DNA of 64,000 nucleotides. Source: Stichopus chloronotus. Taxonomy: Eukaryota > Echinodermata > Holothuroidea > Aspidochirotida > Stichopodidae. Under the pieces are notes generated by a model. The model ran no database searches. It had not been told where the DNA came from and saw only the letters and a list, made by a program, of their open reading frames with translations. A program made the translations under genes and the position numbers. Within the stretch, counting starts at the first letter, position 1. Each line of letters opens with the position of its first letter. The DNA is taken from the NCBI GenBank assembly GCA_021234535.1, contig CM037835.1:8742001-8806000 (forward strand), given 5' to 3'. Shown here in pieces: positions 47,934 to 60,000 of this stretch.

Positions 47934-50900
47934 CTGCAAAATGTAGAAGAATGTGAAAGGTACAAAAAACCTTTTGAAAATTATTTTTCCTTTTAAAGTT
48001 CACAGTATATACCTTCACAAGTCCTTTCAAAGGCTCCATTTGTGTTACCGATGTGAAACATTCCTGAGCCAAACGTTATCTGTTCCACATTGCGGACGTT
48101 GAGTAATGTGTCATCGGTGAGAGGCTTGTACAGGGTGTGGCTATCTGCCTTTACCTCCTCAGAATGAAATGTGTTTGAAGATGTCAAAATAGGAATGAAA
48201 GAGCGACCTGCAGGTGAACAAAAATGACTTATCTTAACAGACATTTTGAAAGCGTTAACACTGATATGCAATCATCGAAATCGAATCTTAATTTGCGAGT
48301 ATTCTATGCATGTCTCTTTCATACTTCATAATTTTTTTTTCTCCAGGGAGGCATAGTTTGGGGGTCTGCCACTTGAGTTGGGCCCCAGTTAGAACACTCT
48401 TATCACAGACAAATGTGTCAAAGTGTGTATAAATTTATGTTTTCACTTTGACTTCTATAACAGGACAACCCTACAGGTAATACTTCAGCATTTCTTTGAT
48501 TCTCTGACTGTGAAAAGGATAAACTATTTGTACTATTACTGTATATTTATAATCTGCAGAAGCACACAACTTTCTTCCAATTTTGAGCTTAACACAATAC
48601 TAAACATACTTTGTACCTATTTCAACTCCCCCCCCCATCCTTGACCACAGTGTTCATTTCCATCTCGCAAACCAAAATTGTCTGTTACATTCAGGACCAT
48701 TATGGTCAAACCTTCCAACTGTAATATTAATGTCTTGGCCCCACAAAATTAGAGGGCAGTATGCAGAACAGCCAGAAATGTGAACTCTGAGAGTAAATGT
48801 CACAGATTGATTTCATAACCCTTCACATTTTGATTCAGAAGGACAGTCATGTGATTGTTTCAGTTTCTCTGAGAACAAACTAATGTCTACAGGAAATGCA
48901 GATCATGTCTTAACAAATCACAAAAATTCCTTTTAAGCAACTGTGGAAATTCAGCAGAGGACAGTACAAAATGCATTAAAGTGGCACACTGCCTTGACAA
49001 AGATAAATTTCTATGGTCTTTGAAGGTCTTCGCATTTCTGTATGAAAATACTGAGAATTAACATAATTTAGCCACATCTCACGTCCATTTTGTTGCAAAA
49101 AGCACCAAAGTGAGCGATGATTTTAGAACCCAGACTTACAATGATCACTTGCATATGGTAAACAAAAGTGTCTGATCAAGAACTTTTGAATGAATAGAAT
49201 TGCTAAACTTAATTGTTCCTAATGTTTCTTTTGTACGTAGGATAGTGATCATCTTTGTTTGGACATTTGTATCAGTGTGTGAATGAAACCTTGACAAGTT
49301 AGCAAAAAATTAGTGAATTTCATGAACCAACTTGAAGTGCCATGTTAAAAGTGAGAGAACTTGAAAATCACTAGATGATCAGGTCAGACAGAGATCCTTC
49401 CTCCAATCAAGTTATGGTACCGACAGCACTCAAAATTGAACATGCAGTGAAACAATTTTGTCATGCCAGGAAAACACAGCAAATGTTCAGTGATCCACTG
49501 CATACATCAAAGATGTTTCTCGATTATTTTCTTTGTGTTTCACTTTTTTCATGCAGTACAACCAGTAGGAATCAACTGGATGAGTCATCGGATCGAGCTG
49601 ACGTTTACCACAATCAATAAAATATCAGATCGGCCGGTGAAAGTTAGCGAATTCCAACTGCCGATGTTTGGCGATGTTCAGCTACGGTACCTGGAACTAT
49701 ATTTACACTGGGGCATGTGTTAATCCATGAACCTGGGTAGGAATTAAGAAATACCCCACAAGATCTATTTTCCATCTGAAAGGTAAAAAAGGCCTCAGGA
49801 ATGTGTTCAGGGGGCTTTTGTTATCATTCACAAGGGCCATTATTCTTATACCTGTTAAATTTGAAATGATTTGGGGATTATAACAAAAGTACTCCAAAGA
49901 CTCAATCATACACAAAATGAACATTTTTCAGTCCTGAGAGAATATATACCTGACAGTCAAAATACTTGGATCAGAGCGGATAGCCTATCGGCCGAAGTTG
50001 AGATAGAAACAGTGATGGCCATCAGATTGGCAGCAAAAAAAAAAAACACAATGTTTAACCCTAGTTTGCACACACTTGTATTCCAGTCTCATTAATATAT
50101 AGTCTTTCTCTATAGTGCATTTTCTCTCTGTAATGTTAAACAGTTTACACATAGCTATCAGGGTAATTATGCTGGTAGCATTCATTCACTCCTTTACGTA
50201 CTCCTTCAGCACAACCAATGAGACATCTCAATGCACGGCGCTTCATGATCATCATATACTACACTCAATAGCGCTAATCTTCGCACATGATAATTAAATT
50301 CAGTTTTGTTCATGCATGCTTAACAACAGCCAGAGAAGGACCTTCTTTTGCAGACTTAACTAAACACACATACTGAACTGTATGTCCACACGAAACAATT
50401 CTCACTCAAGAAGTGTTTGCCAACCATCAGTCTACTAAACATGGCTTCAAGCACACCTACTGCATCTGTTTCAATGAAGACACTTACAGTAATTTCTCCA
50501 TAATGCCTGGAATTTTTATGTCATTTGAGAGATCACATGATAGACTACATTTAAAGTCTGAAAAAAGCATGCTACCATAGCTCAATGATTCAACAGATAT
50601 GCACTGAACAGTACAAGAGAGTGTACACTTCAAGTCAAAGTGAAGACTTATAAACAACACTTTGACCTTCACTGAAGTGTTCTTGTTTGTATATCAATGT
50701 GAACAGATGGCAGGGGGTGGTGATTCCAAGGATTCTGGGAAGATCAAGTTCAGACAAAATTTACCATCTGGATGACTGAAGACAGATGGCAGGAATAAAT
50801 TCAAATGACTTAATCTGGTATCGATCCAACATACAGAGATCGTCACCTACGGCGATTGGTCTTTCACTGAAATGAATGGAACATCAGTGTTTAGCAGATG

Positions 50901-53126
50901 TTGTGCTAGCTGTTTACACAGAGAAAGAAGTATTTTAGAAACTTATGACAGGAAACTCAAAAGGATTCAAAACTGCTGGCTATGCAAATCACGAGAGCTG
51001 CATTATCTCCTGGATTGTAACTTGAAATCCTGAGATGAACTTGCATGCATAGACCTGGTCAGTGGCAAATCTACAATTTTTGTTCGGGAGGTGGGCTACA
51101 TTCACCCATCGTAGGAGAGCATCTTCCATCTGAAATGAAATACTATATGTCTGCAACAAAATATTTAAGGCGCAAACTTCTATCAATTTTGGAAATTTTG
51201 GAGGGGGGGTACCCACAGTACAAGTCCCAACTGCATCCACCCGACAGTTTCACGATGGTAAATAATTGGTAATGTGTCTAGGAAAATGAAAGCATGTGAA
51301 ATTAATGCAACATTTTAATATTTGCAAATTGGTTTCGGAGAAGAGATGATTCAGAGAACACTTGAGCTGGCTTTTGTTTTTCATAAAGAATTCAGAAATT
51401 CCACACAATAGGGGAAAATTTGATCTCTCTCACTTTTAAGCTGAGTCAAGTGGCTGCAATAAATAAGTATTCTTACCAGAAGGCTGCAGCAGCAGCACAG
51501 CCACTGACATTCATTAGCTTACAGTGATTGCATTTTTCCCTCTCTTTTGACTATTTATTATTTATCTTGCAACAGTAACTTTCTGTACATCACCAACCTG
51601 TATTCTGATCCTTTTTGTGTTAAGTAATTGACACTAAACTGTGTGTTGTCGGTGCACACACAGTCTTTTGTCAACAGTGTTTGGGTAGAATCAAACTGCA
51701 GCTGACAGTATATCCTTGAATACTTAATTAAAGGGACACTGTGAGAAGGATTTTGAAATTGACTCAATTTTCTAAATCTGTCAAGTTTCTTTCCCATACC
51801 AATAATGAATGGTCAAGCTAAAGGAGATCCCCACATAGCACATGCAAGTGAATATTTATGAGTGGATAATTAACAATTCACTTAAGTCATGTTTCTTAAA
51901 AATTTGTAACCTACAGAGTTTTTCACATTAAAGCTGATTCTTGTACACAAAGCCACTTCACAAAGCAGGATCAAATGTTTTCACAACTATTGGATGTGAA
52001 ACTTGACTGATCATGTTATTTGTAAGTACTGCCATGTAATTATACATAACTCAAAAACCTCACAAATTCATCAATATCAATTTGATACACTGCTTTAAAC
52101 ACTGAATGAAAACATGAAATATGACCCCATAAAATCTAAAAATAACTGAAATGATGCCACTGAAGAAACATTTTGAGCAGTAGTGTACTTCCTCACCCAG
52201 AGCATCCATTTCTGCTCTAGTAGCTGATTATTTGTAACAATATGATAGAAGGCTAGGTTCCAGCAGAATATGGTACCTGAATACTGTGAAGTTCCACTGT
52301 AGGTTGGACCATTCATCTGCACCAGTTCATGATCGTCACCTATTCGCTGCCGTTTTGAAGAATCCCGCAAAACTTTCTGATCTGCATTCCTGATGATAGT
52401 CTCACACTCCATCTGCAGCTTACTGGAGGACAATTAAGAGACAGGACCAAAAATCACCTGGTGAAAAGTTCCTAAGTCCTAACCATGGAATACAACAAAT
52501 ACATCAACAGTCATTAATGCTAACTAATAAAGTTAGTACTATGTAAGAATTTTCATAATTCAAAAGAAAAAATCTTTTACATGTATACCAACACATATTC
52601 ATCATATTTTTCCATGCAAAGAATCAGGCGGAACTCGATCATATGCAAATCAGACAAAATACATTAATTTACTTCCAAACATGCACAAATTCCTTTTTGA
52701 TTCATGGTGAATGTGAGTGCATTCAAAAAAGAGAAGTGCAATACATGTATATGCGTAAAATCTCTTGAAATCTGCAACAAAATCACACACAAAATAAACC
52801 ATTACTTCAATTGCCTTTCTGGCAAGTTGTAATCCTTCTCTCTTTAAAGTATCACATTTTACACTTAATACACTCTTCCAATATATGGACATGAGACAGA
52901 AGCTTTTATCCTGCAATAATCAATTCATGGGGTACAGTATGCTTAAAAGCCAAAGAAAAATATGTCAGTAACTACACACTTGTAATGCTGCGATGCTACA
53001 CAGGTAGTACATAATGCATGTTGTATACAACAACTGACAACATAAGTCACGTACAGATGACGTTTGACAAGTGTCTCATGGAAATCGTTTTTCACAGTGA
53101 GGCATCTAATGCCAATTGATATTAAC
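47791..53126 (-). CDS. Gene B: partial four-exon model, unidentified protein
   Basis: Four exons (53126-53055, 52422-52277, 48207-48013, 47933-47791) have AG and GT borders and chain in phase at all three junctions. The joined part is about 185 residues: a His/Lys/Leu stretch, a helical stretch with Lys-Arg-Gln-Arg (a possible nuclear signal), a Gly/Thr/Ser/Tyr linker, a hydrophobic block with Phe-Gly-Ser-Gly, and a Pro/Tyr-rich end with a stop at 47793-47791. The 5' end is not found; a CpG-rich stretch at 55.3-55.95 kb is a possible start region. The Phe-Gly-Ser-Gly block slightly resembles the beginning of BEN domains, but the next exon does not continue one, so no family is assigned. Confidence 0.45.
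48013..48207 (-). CDS. Gene B exon (c)
   Basis: Bordered by TTCACCTGCAG and TGAAG|GTATAT. 64 full codons with mixed globular composition and no stop. Starts with the two bases needed to complete the codon split with exon (b). Confidence 0.6.
48210..52270. other. Gene B intron (proposed), mostly unassigned
   Basis: About 4 kb between exons (b) and (c). It contains the possible plus-strand exon at 49557-49686 and a CAGTGGC-starting, G-run-bearing patch at 51060-51250 that may be an old hAT end. Confidence 0.3.
49557..49686 (+). CDS. Possible isolated exon on the plus strand
   Basis: 130 nt between TTTTTTCATGCAG and CTACG|GTACCT, with one open frame and a locally higher CpG content. The peptide has alternating hydrophobic residues (Ile-Glu-Leu-Thr-Phe-Thr-Thr; Phe-Gln-Leu-Pro) and no recognised family. 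No partner exon found. Confidence 0.2.
52277..52422 (-). CDS. Gene B exon (b)
   Basis: Bordered by TGTCCTCCAG and TTCAG|GTACCA. 48 codons starting Lys-Leu-Gln-Met-Glu-Cys-Glu, helical, then Ser-Lys-Arg-Gln-Arg and a Gly/Tyr/Ser-rich end. Of the gene B exons this and the next look most coding-like. Confidence 0.55.
53055..53126 (-). CDS. Gene B exon (a)
   Basis: Follows a very long pyrimidine tract ending TGTTTTCAAG and ends CATCT|GTACGT. It has 23 full codons plus split codons, and the two leftover bases join the first base of the exon at 52422. No homology recognised. Confidence 0.4.
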
Positions 53127-53959
53127 CTTGAAAACATCCAGCAAAAAAAAAAAAAAAAATCAGAGAAAAGACATGGGACGAACGATATCAAAATTGGAAA
53201 GTTTGATTGTACAAATATATACAGACTTGAAAAATTTTACAATTTATAACATTTCTTAGCAAACTGTCAACAAGAAAAGATCTTGCCATCTTGGAGCGGA
53301 TGTATTCTATGCTTCATCATTTTTTAATAATATTTATTTTGCTTCACAAAGTTATCAGTGTGGGATTACTGGGCCAGCAGTTAAGGTCTGAAAACTTTAT
53401 TTACTTCACAAAAAGTCCTCTCGAGAACAAGCACAACTGTCCCACCTTGATAATTTTTTGTCTGTTTAAATTATTACCAGAGCAATTTGCATAAGTGCAA
53501 ATGTCAGAGGATACCCCCAGAGGGTATGGTGCCATCTGAGTTTCAGTGTGGACAATTAATCTCATTCCATCACAGTATACTCCACACAAGCACAGTGGGA
53601 TGAGTTGCTAAGTAAATGGACTGAAAACATCAAAAGGCCACTACCCCCCTCCCGATCATGTGATTGACCCCCCAACCTCAATAAAATTTATTGTATTGCA
53701 AATTAATTTGTTTTAAATTTATTTTTTTAATTTTATTCTATTTTACTTCATTTTTGTTATTACAGTATAATAGACAAGTACCATACAGTATCTTTATTCT
53801 ATTCCATTTTTATTTCATTTTTGTTTTGACATACAATACAAGTGCCTTCTACTTGTTTTCTTCACTTAATTAGATAAACAGGTAATAATTAACACTACTT
53901 TAAAGTCAACATTTGTCTATTCTACTTCAGTTTCTATGGGTGTGATATTGTAAGATATG

Positions 53960-54060
53960 TATGTTTACTAAACCACTCTCGTTCCTTTGACTCTTCAATT
54001 TCTTCATTTCAGCTCTCAGTTCCCCTTTCTGTCTTGAGTTGTCTCAGCTTTCTGACAAGC
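53960..54060 (-). other. Coiled-coil-like open stretch, uncertain exon
   Basis: Minus-strand frame with Glu-Leu-Arg-Ala-Glu-Met-Lys-Lys-Leu-Lys near 54025. An acceptor such as CAAGACAG is possible, but none of the available donors gives the phase needed to join the exon at 53126, so it is not placed in gene B. Confidence 0.2.
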
Positions 54061-55204
54061 AAGTGCGCATGATGGGACCGGGCACAGTCACATCTTGAGA
54101 AAGTATCTGAACTGTTCAAAGCTAACATATGCAAAGTTCACAATGTCAATCCCAGGTAACTTGTCACATGAAAGTTCTACAAAACTGCTTTTGTACAAAT
54201 GAGATTGATTTGCCAAGCAAGAAAACATACTGTAGTTCTAATTCTTCAGACTTTTGAAAAAGAAAGGAAAAGCACTAAACACCAAGAGATTCACTTATTT
54301 AAAAACTTTACAGTATACGAAGCCTCACAGGATGAACATGATTATAAGTGTCTAAACCAGAGATCCGGTTACCCAAACAGGTTCTGAAATTGCTACTTAA
54401 TTGAAAGTTTCACTAATGTATGTGTGACAAAATTAAGCATACAATGGCCAAGTCACAACTGAGTCCAAATGGGTTTACGATTAGTTCCCAACGTATTTTT
54501 AGGCACTATCAGCTGGGCACCTGCAGATCTCTTGCTGGGTACTGGGACATTTTCACGAGTCGGCCGGGCGCCGGGTTCATTCTAATTCAGAGTCAAAATC
54601 AATTTGACTTTAGACATCTGAAGTCATCATTGCAAAAAAATCGGCTGATGTCCCCACGATGTCAGGCTGGCCTTCTGGCATATCCTCTGGGTGCCAAGTC
54701 AAGGTTAAAATTTATCGTTCTATACATCTGCCAGGTGCTGGCCTGGTTCCCATACAAGTGATGGCTGGGCCCTGCACAGCAATTAGCCAACTACTTGGAG
54801 ATGGGTCAGAAATTGGCTGGCGGCCGGCTAACGACTGGCCTACCATCGGTGATTATACATCGACATTAAAGTCGCTGTCACACTTGGGTGTTTACAACTG
54901 CTTTCACATACATGTCTTGTGATTCTAAACACTAATGCTAAACTGTGCTACATGGTGAAAGGGAAGAAGGAGGCAATGCAAAAGAGAAGTGCACATAGAC
55001 TAACAAATAGAAAATCAACTCCAAATTGAATAATTGAATAAGAAAAACAAACTTTCTGTCAATGTTCAGTTTCCTTTCTGTTGAAGTTAAATGTTGTATT
55101 TGCTCTCTATTTGCATAATCTTTTTGTACACATTTCTTTCCTGCATGTACGTCTTCAGTACTTCACGAAATAAATTACAAACTTGTTGAAAAACACCATT
55201 CACT

Positions 55205-55275
55205 AACTCCAAAAGTAGTCATTACTCGAAGCCTACAGCTTCGATTGTAGGGATTGCTCTACCAACTTTGCAAAT
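55205..55275 (-). repeat. tRNA-like fragment (SINE head or tRNA pseudogene)
   Basis: On the minus strand GTTGGTAGAGC (A-box-like) is followed about 30 nt later by GGCTTCGAGTAATG (B-box-like). The arms do not fold into a proper tRNA: the anticodon loop has 8 bases and the D stem is mismatched. It is therefore probably a SINE head or relic. Confidence 0.4.
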
Positions 55276-55299
55276 CCCCTACTGAACGGATAAAACTTT

Positions 55300-55960
55300 T
55301 CAACCCTGTAATGATATGACACGTAGCGTTTTTCGTAAATTCAGTACAGAGCGAAGAACAATGAACCCGTTCCGCAGGCATGATATCTCGAATGTCCTGC
55401 GCAGCAAGGGCATCTTTTGAATTCTTCCTGGGAACTGTGGTAGCATTTCAGTACAATGAGCAGAGCTGTAAGACGTTACGCAGCATAACATCCAAATTGT
55501 AGGTAAGAGGTACAGATTTTGCCTTACGCAGTAGTAACGTAACAGTACTGAGCGTTCTTGCTTTTGCCAGTGCAAGGACCATAGCCATGTGTGCACGTCT
55601 GCACTGCGTTCCGTTCGCAGTATAGTATACAGTACATTCACGTTATATTGCTCGTTGTAACAGCTGCAAACCAACAAAACCAAAGGTACTTTGAAATCCA
55701 CTGTCAAATTCCACAGTTTTTGAAGGAGAAAAGATTCGACGATCATTAAACTAGACTCTTGATCAAAGGGTTATCTCTGGAGGCATAAATACATTTCAAA
55801 TTTCAGGTGGCTAGTAATAGTCACCTAGACGTATTAGTATTATCACAGGGGAATTTACCCGGGCCGATATTAACTAGCTAAAGGCTCTGCCTAACGAACG
55901 TGACCAAGTAATGCTACCGCTGTAATTCGGGTGTGTTACAGGCAAGGGTGTATTGTGAGG
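55300..55960. promoter_or_regulatory. CpG-rich stretch, possible promoter
   Basis: CpG is clearly more frequent than around it. It lies upstream of the gene B exons on the minus strand. No TATA box or start motif can be pointed out, and a 148-codon minus frame inside it starts at a rare codon and looks non-coding. Confidence 0.25.
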
Positions 55961-56439
55961 CCTGGGCCCAGTCTCTCGAGACCTACTCAGTTACTGTAAC
56001 TCTTAATGTACCAACCTATTCTGACTGGTCCTTACTATCATCATTTTGCGTGTTTGGGGATAACAACATGTCTCACACCTGTGGCATATATATTGCCCTC
56101 TGACCTGTACATTGGCAATATGCATACCACTCCCAACCCCAATGGCAATTACCTACACAACACCACATTCAGTGGCTTCGATTAGTACTTGCCTTGCAAG
56201 TACAAATTTTCTAGTTTATAACTTCATTTTGTACATTACTACTGAAATCTTTGTTTTGCATGTGAAGGTTACATTTCAGAGAGAGACATTCCATAAGCTT
56301 CTGGTAGTCATTCTATGAAATAGATAGGTGTAATGTATTTACACCTTAAACTAAACCAAACAAGAGCATCATCATCGCAAACAACTGTCCTCTCATCCTA
56401 TAATTTTAAATACAGCATATACAATGCAGTTATAGTCTA

Positions 56440-56717
56440 TTACAGAATTGCTCGCGGTTGCCGTGGTTGATCAAGGTCATCATCACTGTTGGACTTGTCT
56501 GAAGTATGGAGTCTTTTTCCTTTAGGGTTGTGCCTGGTCCCTAGCCCTTCTTAAGGGTCATCTCACCAGCCGAGTATGCACCCGCCACCTTCTTTGAGGT
56601 TTGGGACTTTCTTTGCATCTGCCTCTCTCCTGCTGTCACCAAAGCAGTAACGATATTTGGTACAAAGTACTCGCTCTGAACAAGAGGCCAATAGTTTTCA
56701 GCACAATTCTCAGGGCT
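56440..56717 (-). CDS. Gene C: possible last two exons
   Basis: 56717-56567 reads 50 codons from CTCTAAG to CGGCTG|GTGAGA. After a 68-bp gap ending ACTTCAG, 56498-56440 continues in phase for 18 codons to TAA, with an Asp-rich then Pro/Arg-rich tail. The first part holds a Tyr-Trp-Pro-Leu and a basic Gln/Lys/Ser stretch. Without the intron the frame would need a one-base shift, so a frameshifted pseudogene is the alternative. Family unknown. Confidence 0.35.
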
Positions 56718-57049
56718 CTTAGAGGTATGGCGCAATTTTCATCTCTCTTCTTCTAATGGAGTTCTTTGGGAAGAGAATGGAGATACACACAGGCCCTACA
56801 TGTAATGAATCATCACAAGCACTACCTGACCCAAGTACACCTGTTGTTTGGCCAGTAATCATCGGGAGTCTTCCCGATACCTGTCGGGACAGCATCTGGT
56901 CTTCAAGAATCAGTCCGCACTGTGGTGAATACCGTAGGGGCATTGAAGATAATCGGTCAAGTACTGGCCAGAGACCAGCTGAGGATTGCGCATGAAATTG
57001 GGCATATATCAAGAAAATTGGTCCATCATTATCAGTCACTCTACGGGTC

Positions 57050-60000
57050 CCATCTGGACTCTGTGTAGGCGCCTTTTTAATGTGACCATGTAAGTGTTAT
57101 CACCAAATTTTTCTCCAATCTGTTAACGCCAGCGGATGTCTTGAAATCGGGCAAATCAGCCGGGTGTCGGATTAAAATGTGACCTACTGTAGACATAAGC
57201 AACTACAAACACTTAATTGCTATGTCTCTATGCAAGATACATGGTGTAATATTAGTATGCAAAGCAAAATGTCTTATCATGACTTCCCAATTAAGTCCCA
57301 AGCCAAACAAAATTTACTCTAAGCTAAGCCCACATTATCTTGCAACTATCCAAGTGTACTTACCACTTTACTGTACAATGGATGCTATCTGAAATCAGTG
57401 AACACTTTGCAAGCAGTTTTAGTCATTAAGTGTCCTAATGATGAAGAGACACACAGCTGATGGCTGGTAAGTGAGGGCTTTTTACGATGAATCTGTTCAA
57501 CATTACATTTTAAATGACATCTGTCACACATGAGCTTTTAGGGTGACAACGATATTCTAAAGGACTTCCTATCAATCTACTCATAGAAGGCAACACAACA
57601 TGTCAACCAATAACTTCTGCACTCACACCTGAATGACAATAAATGATTAAGTTCTCACTCCACACAAGAGGCAGAATCCCCATCTAATGTATCGATTACT
57701 AGCTGCTTTCATCGGCCATTAAAGCAACTCAGCACTATCACTTCTGTCGAGAAAGCAGCAATGGGCACTGCGCACAGCAAACATATACTGAATTCCTGTC
57801 TGGATGGAGAGTACACTTATCAGCAAATTTTTAGCCTAAAGAAGCAGCGTAAAAGACGATAGGAGTTGGTTTGTTCCCAAATGGGTCTAATTCTAGCAGA
57901 CTATATGGACAACATTTACAACATGTCACAAGTGTGACTAAATTACTAGAAAACTAGGAAAGATACGTCAAGACTTGGGAAAGAGAAATCAGGACTTATG
58001 AATATTCTCTTCTTGAACAGGAAATAGGGCATTAATAATGCACCATCATGGCATACAAGAAAAGAAACTTTAATCATTTTTCAACCATTCAGTACCACCA
58101 ACAAACATCACTTATCAGCAATATATAAAATATCAGCAATATATCAGCAATAGCTTGATCTCCTTTTAGGATCACGGACAAAATGAGTTAAGGAAGATGC
58201 ATCATTTGAAGTTTTGAAAGTTTGGGTGATCAAAGTATTCTTGGGCAAAACAAATAACTGAAATTATATCCATGAGAAACTTACTTCTTGTAAACAAGGC
58301 CACCGCATAGTCCTTTCTTCTTCTTTTTTTTTTTTAATAATGTATCACTCTGTGTCCACAAATATTGGTTCTAAAAATGTTTTTTTTTTTTTTGTCTTCT
58401 GTATAACAAATGCCCTGTTTCACTGCAAGATATCATAACTAATACTGTGAGAACAACATTATTCATACTTTCCCACATAAAAGTACTGCACAAAGTTACT
58501 GACTAGAGCCTGACCTTCTGCAAGACACTCACTAAAGTTTGATACAAAAACATAGTTTCATTTATTTTTTTGTTATATTTCCCCGATCTTCTGAACCATT
58601 TGGACCTCAAGGCTTTGTTTTCTATCTAGTAAGCAGTTGATTTGCTGAAACTCTTGCAATGAAGTCAATTCTACCTAACCTTTATATATTTTCTTTACTC
58701 ATTTGAGAAAAATTTTCCGGTACTGATTTTCTCACAACCACAGTTGTATGATAGCTTTCCTTTTCAAAATACTAATTCTGATCACTTTATCAAATGCAGC
58801 TTTCTGATCACCTGTAGGAAATGACCTGGTAAAAGCTGGGAGTACAATGGGTACCTGCTTATATGCAAAACTCATGCAGGAAAGCTTAAAATAGTCCTGA
58901 TCACATGCAGGCTATTAACACCTTGTAATGACCCAAATATAAAAACAATTGGATCACGTACACGATAGAGGCACTGTACTCTATGTTGCGGTAGATATAC
59001 TTTCCACATCTAAAGATGCCATGGTCAGTAACTTACTTCAAACTCTATATACGTCATTCTATTTATAGATCAAGCAGACAGTACAGTACTGGTCAATTTG
59101 ATTGACATTGTACAGTTACGCATGGTACGGTAAGCACCAAGACTAAAAATACAAAACTATTAATTGTGACCTTAAGCTTGTGAATGGAAAGATATGGGTC
59201 TTTCAAGCACAATGATAAAAGTGATAAAAGCGTTTAACTTTATTACATACAGTATATACAATCTACTATACACAACATGTGCAGTCAATTACAGCAAAAA
59301 GGGCATATCTGTTTAGGCTGCCATGTGCACCTAATGCATAATGTAAAGTTTGTAATTCTTTGCATACTGTACATGTAGTGATTAACACCAATGTATAAAT
59401 ACTAGTGAAGTTAGACAGGCAACAATTTACAGCAATCTTTCATAAGATACTAGTACATGGTATCAATAAGTGTGTAAGCTGGAAAATGATGGGTAAGGTA
59501 GAGTAGGGAAGTTTTATTGCAGGCAGCTAAATGAAGCACAGACAAATTTTTAACACTAAATGTCTCCTCAGAATAATCATTTGTGTAATTCTCTAACCTC
59601 TTCTCCCCCACCCACCCACCCACTCATACAGGAGTGCAGGTTTCACACCAATTTGTTTTGTTTTTACAAAATGAGTTCTACAGTGCTGTAAAGCTTTAAA
59701 AAGCCAACAATTTTGTCTACACTTGGAATCACTGGCAGATCTTAACTCTTTGTTTGGGAGGGGTCTGGTGGTGAAGTGACATAGGAGGGATGCAAGGGGA
59801 GGGGATGCCCCATCAACTTTTCAAAAAATTTTTTGTGACTGATTGCTCTGATTGGGTGTGCACAAAAGTGTATATTTTTCTAAAAAATTTCATTTCAATA
59901 GGTGTAATTTTTGATCAAAAGAAAGTCCAAGTCTTTACATTTTATATTTCATCAAATTCAAGGAATTTTTATAATAAAAGCTTCAATTTTCTGTCATTTT

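Noticed and set aside
50989..51240. Minus-strand frame after TTTCATTTCAG starting Met-Glu-Asp-Ala-Leu-Leu-Arg-Trp-Val, similar at first sight to the start of Hook/NuMA-type domains
   Set aside because: The resemblance stops after about 12 residues, the donor is poor and the region has hAT-end-like sequence.
55300..55746. 148-codon minus-strand frame
   Set aside because: No ATG at its start, unusual Cys/Leu/Tyr composition, no splice context or family similarity; explained by a CpG-rich stretch with few stops.
58285..58349. Possible gene C exon with a lysine run
   Set aside because: The coding look comes from a 12-A homopolymer and the acceptor has no pyrimidine tract, though the donor GTAAGT is good.
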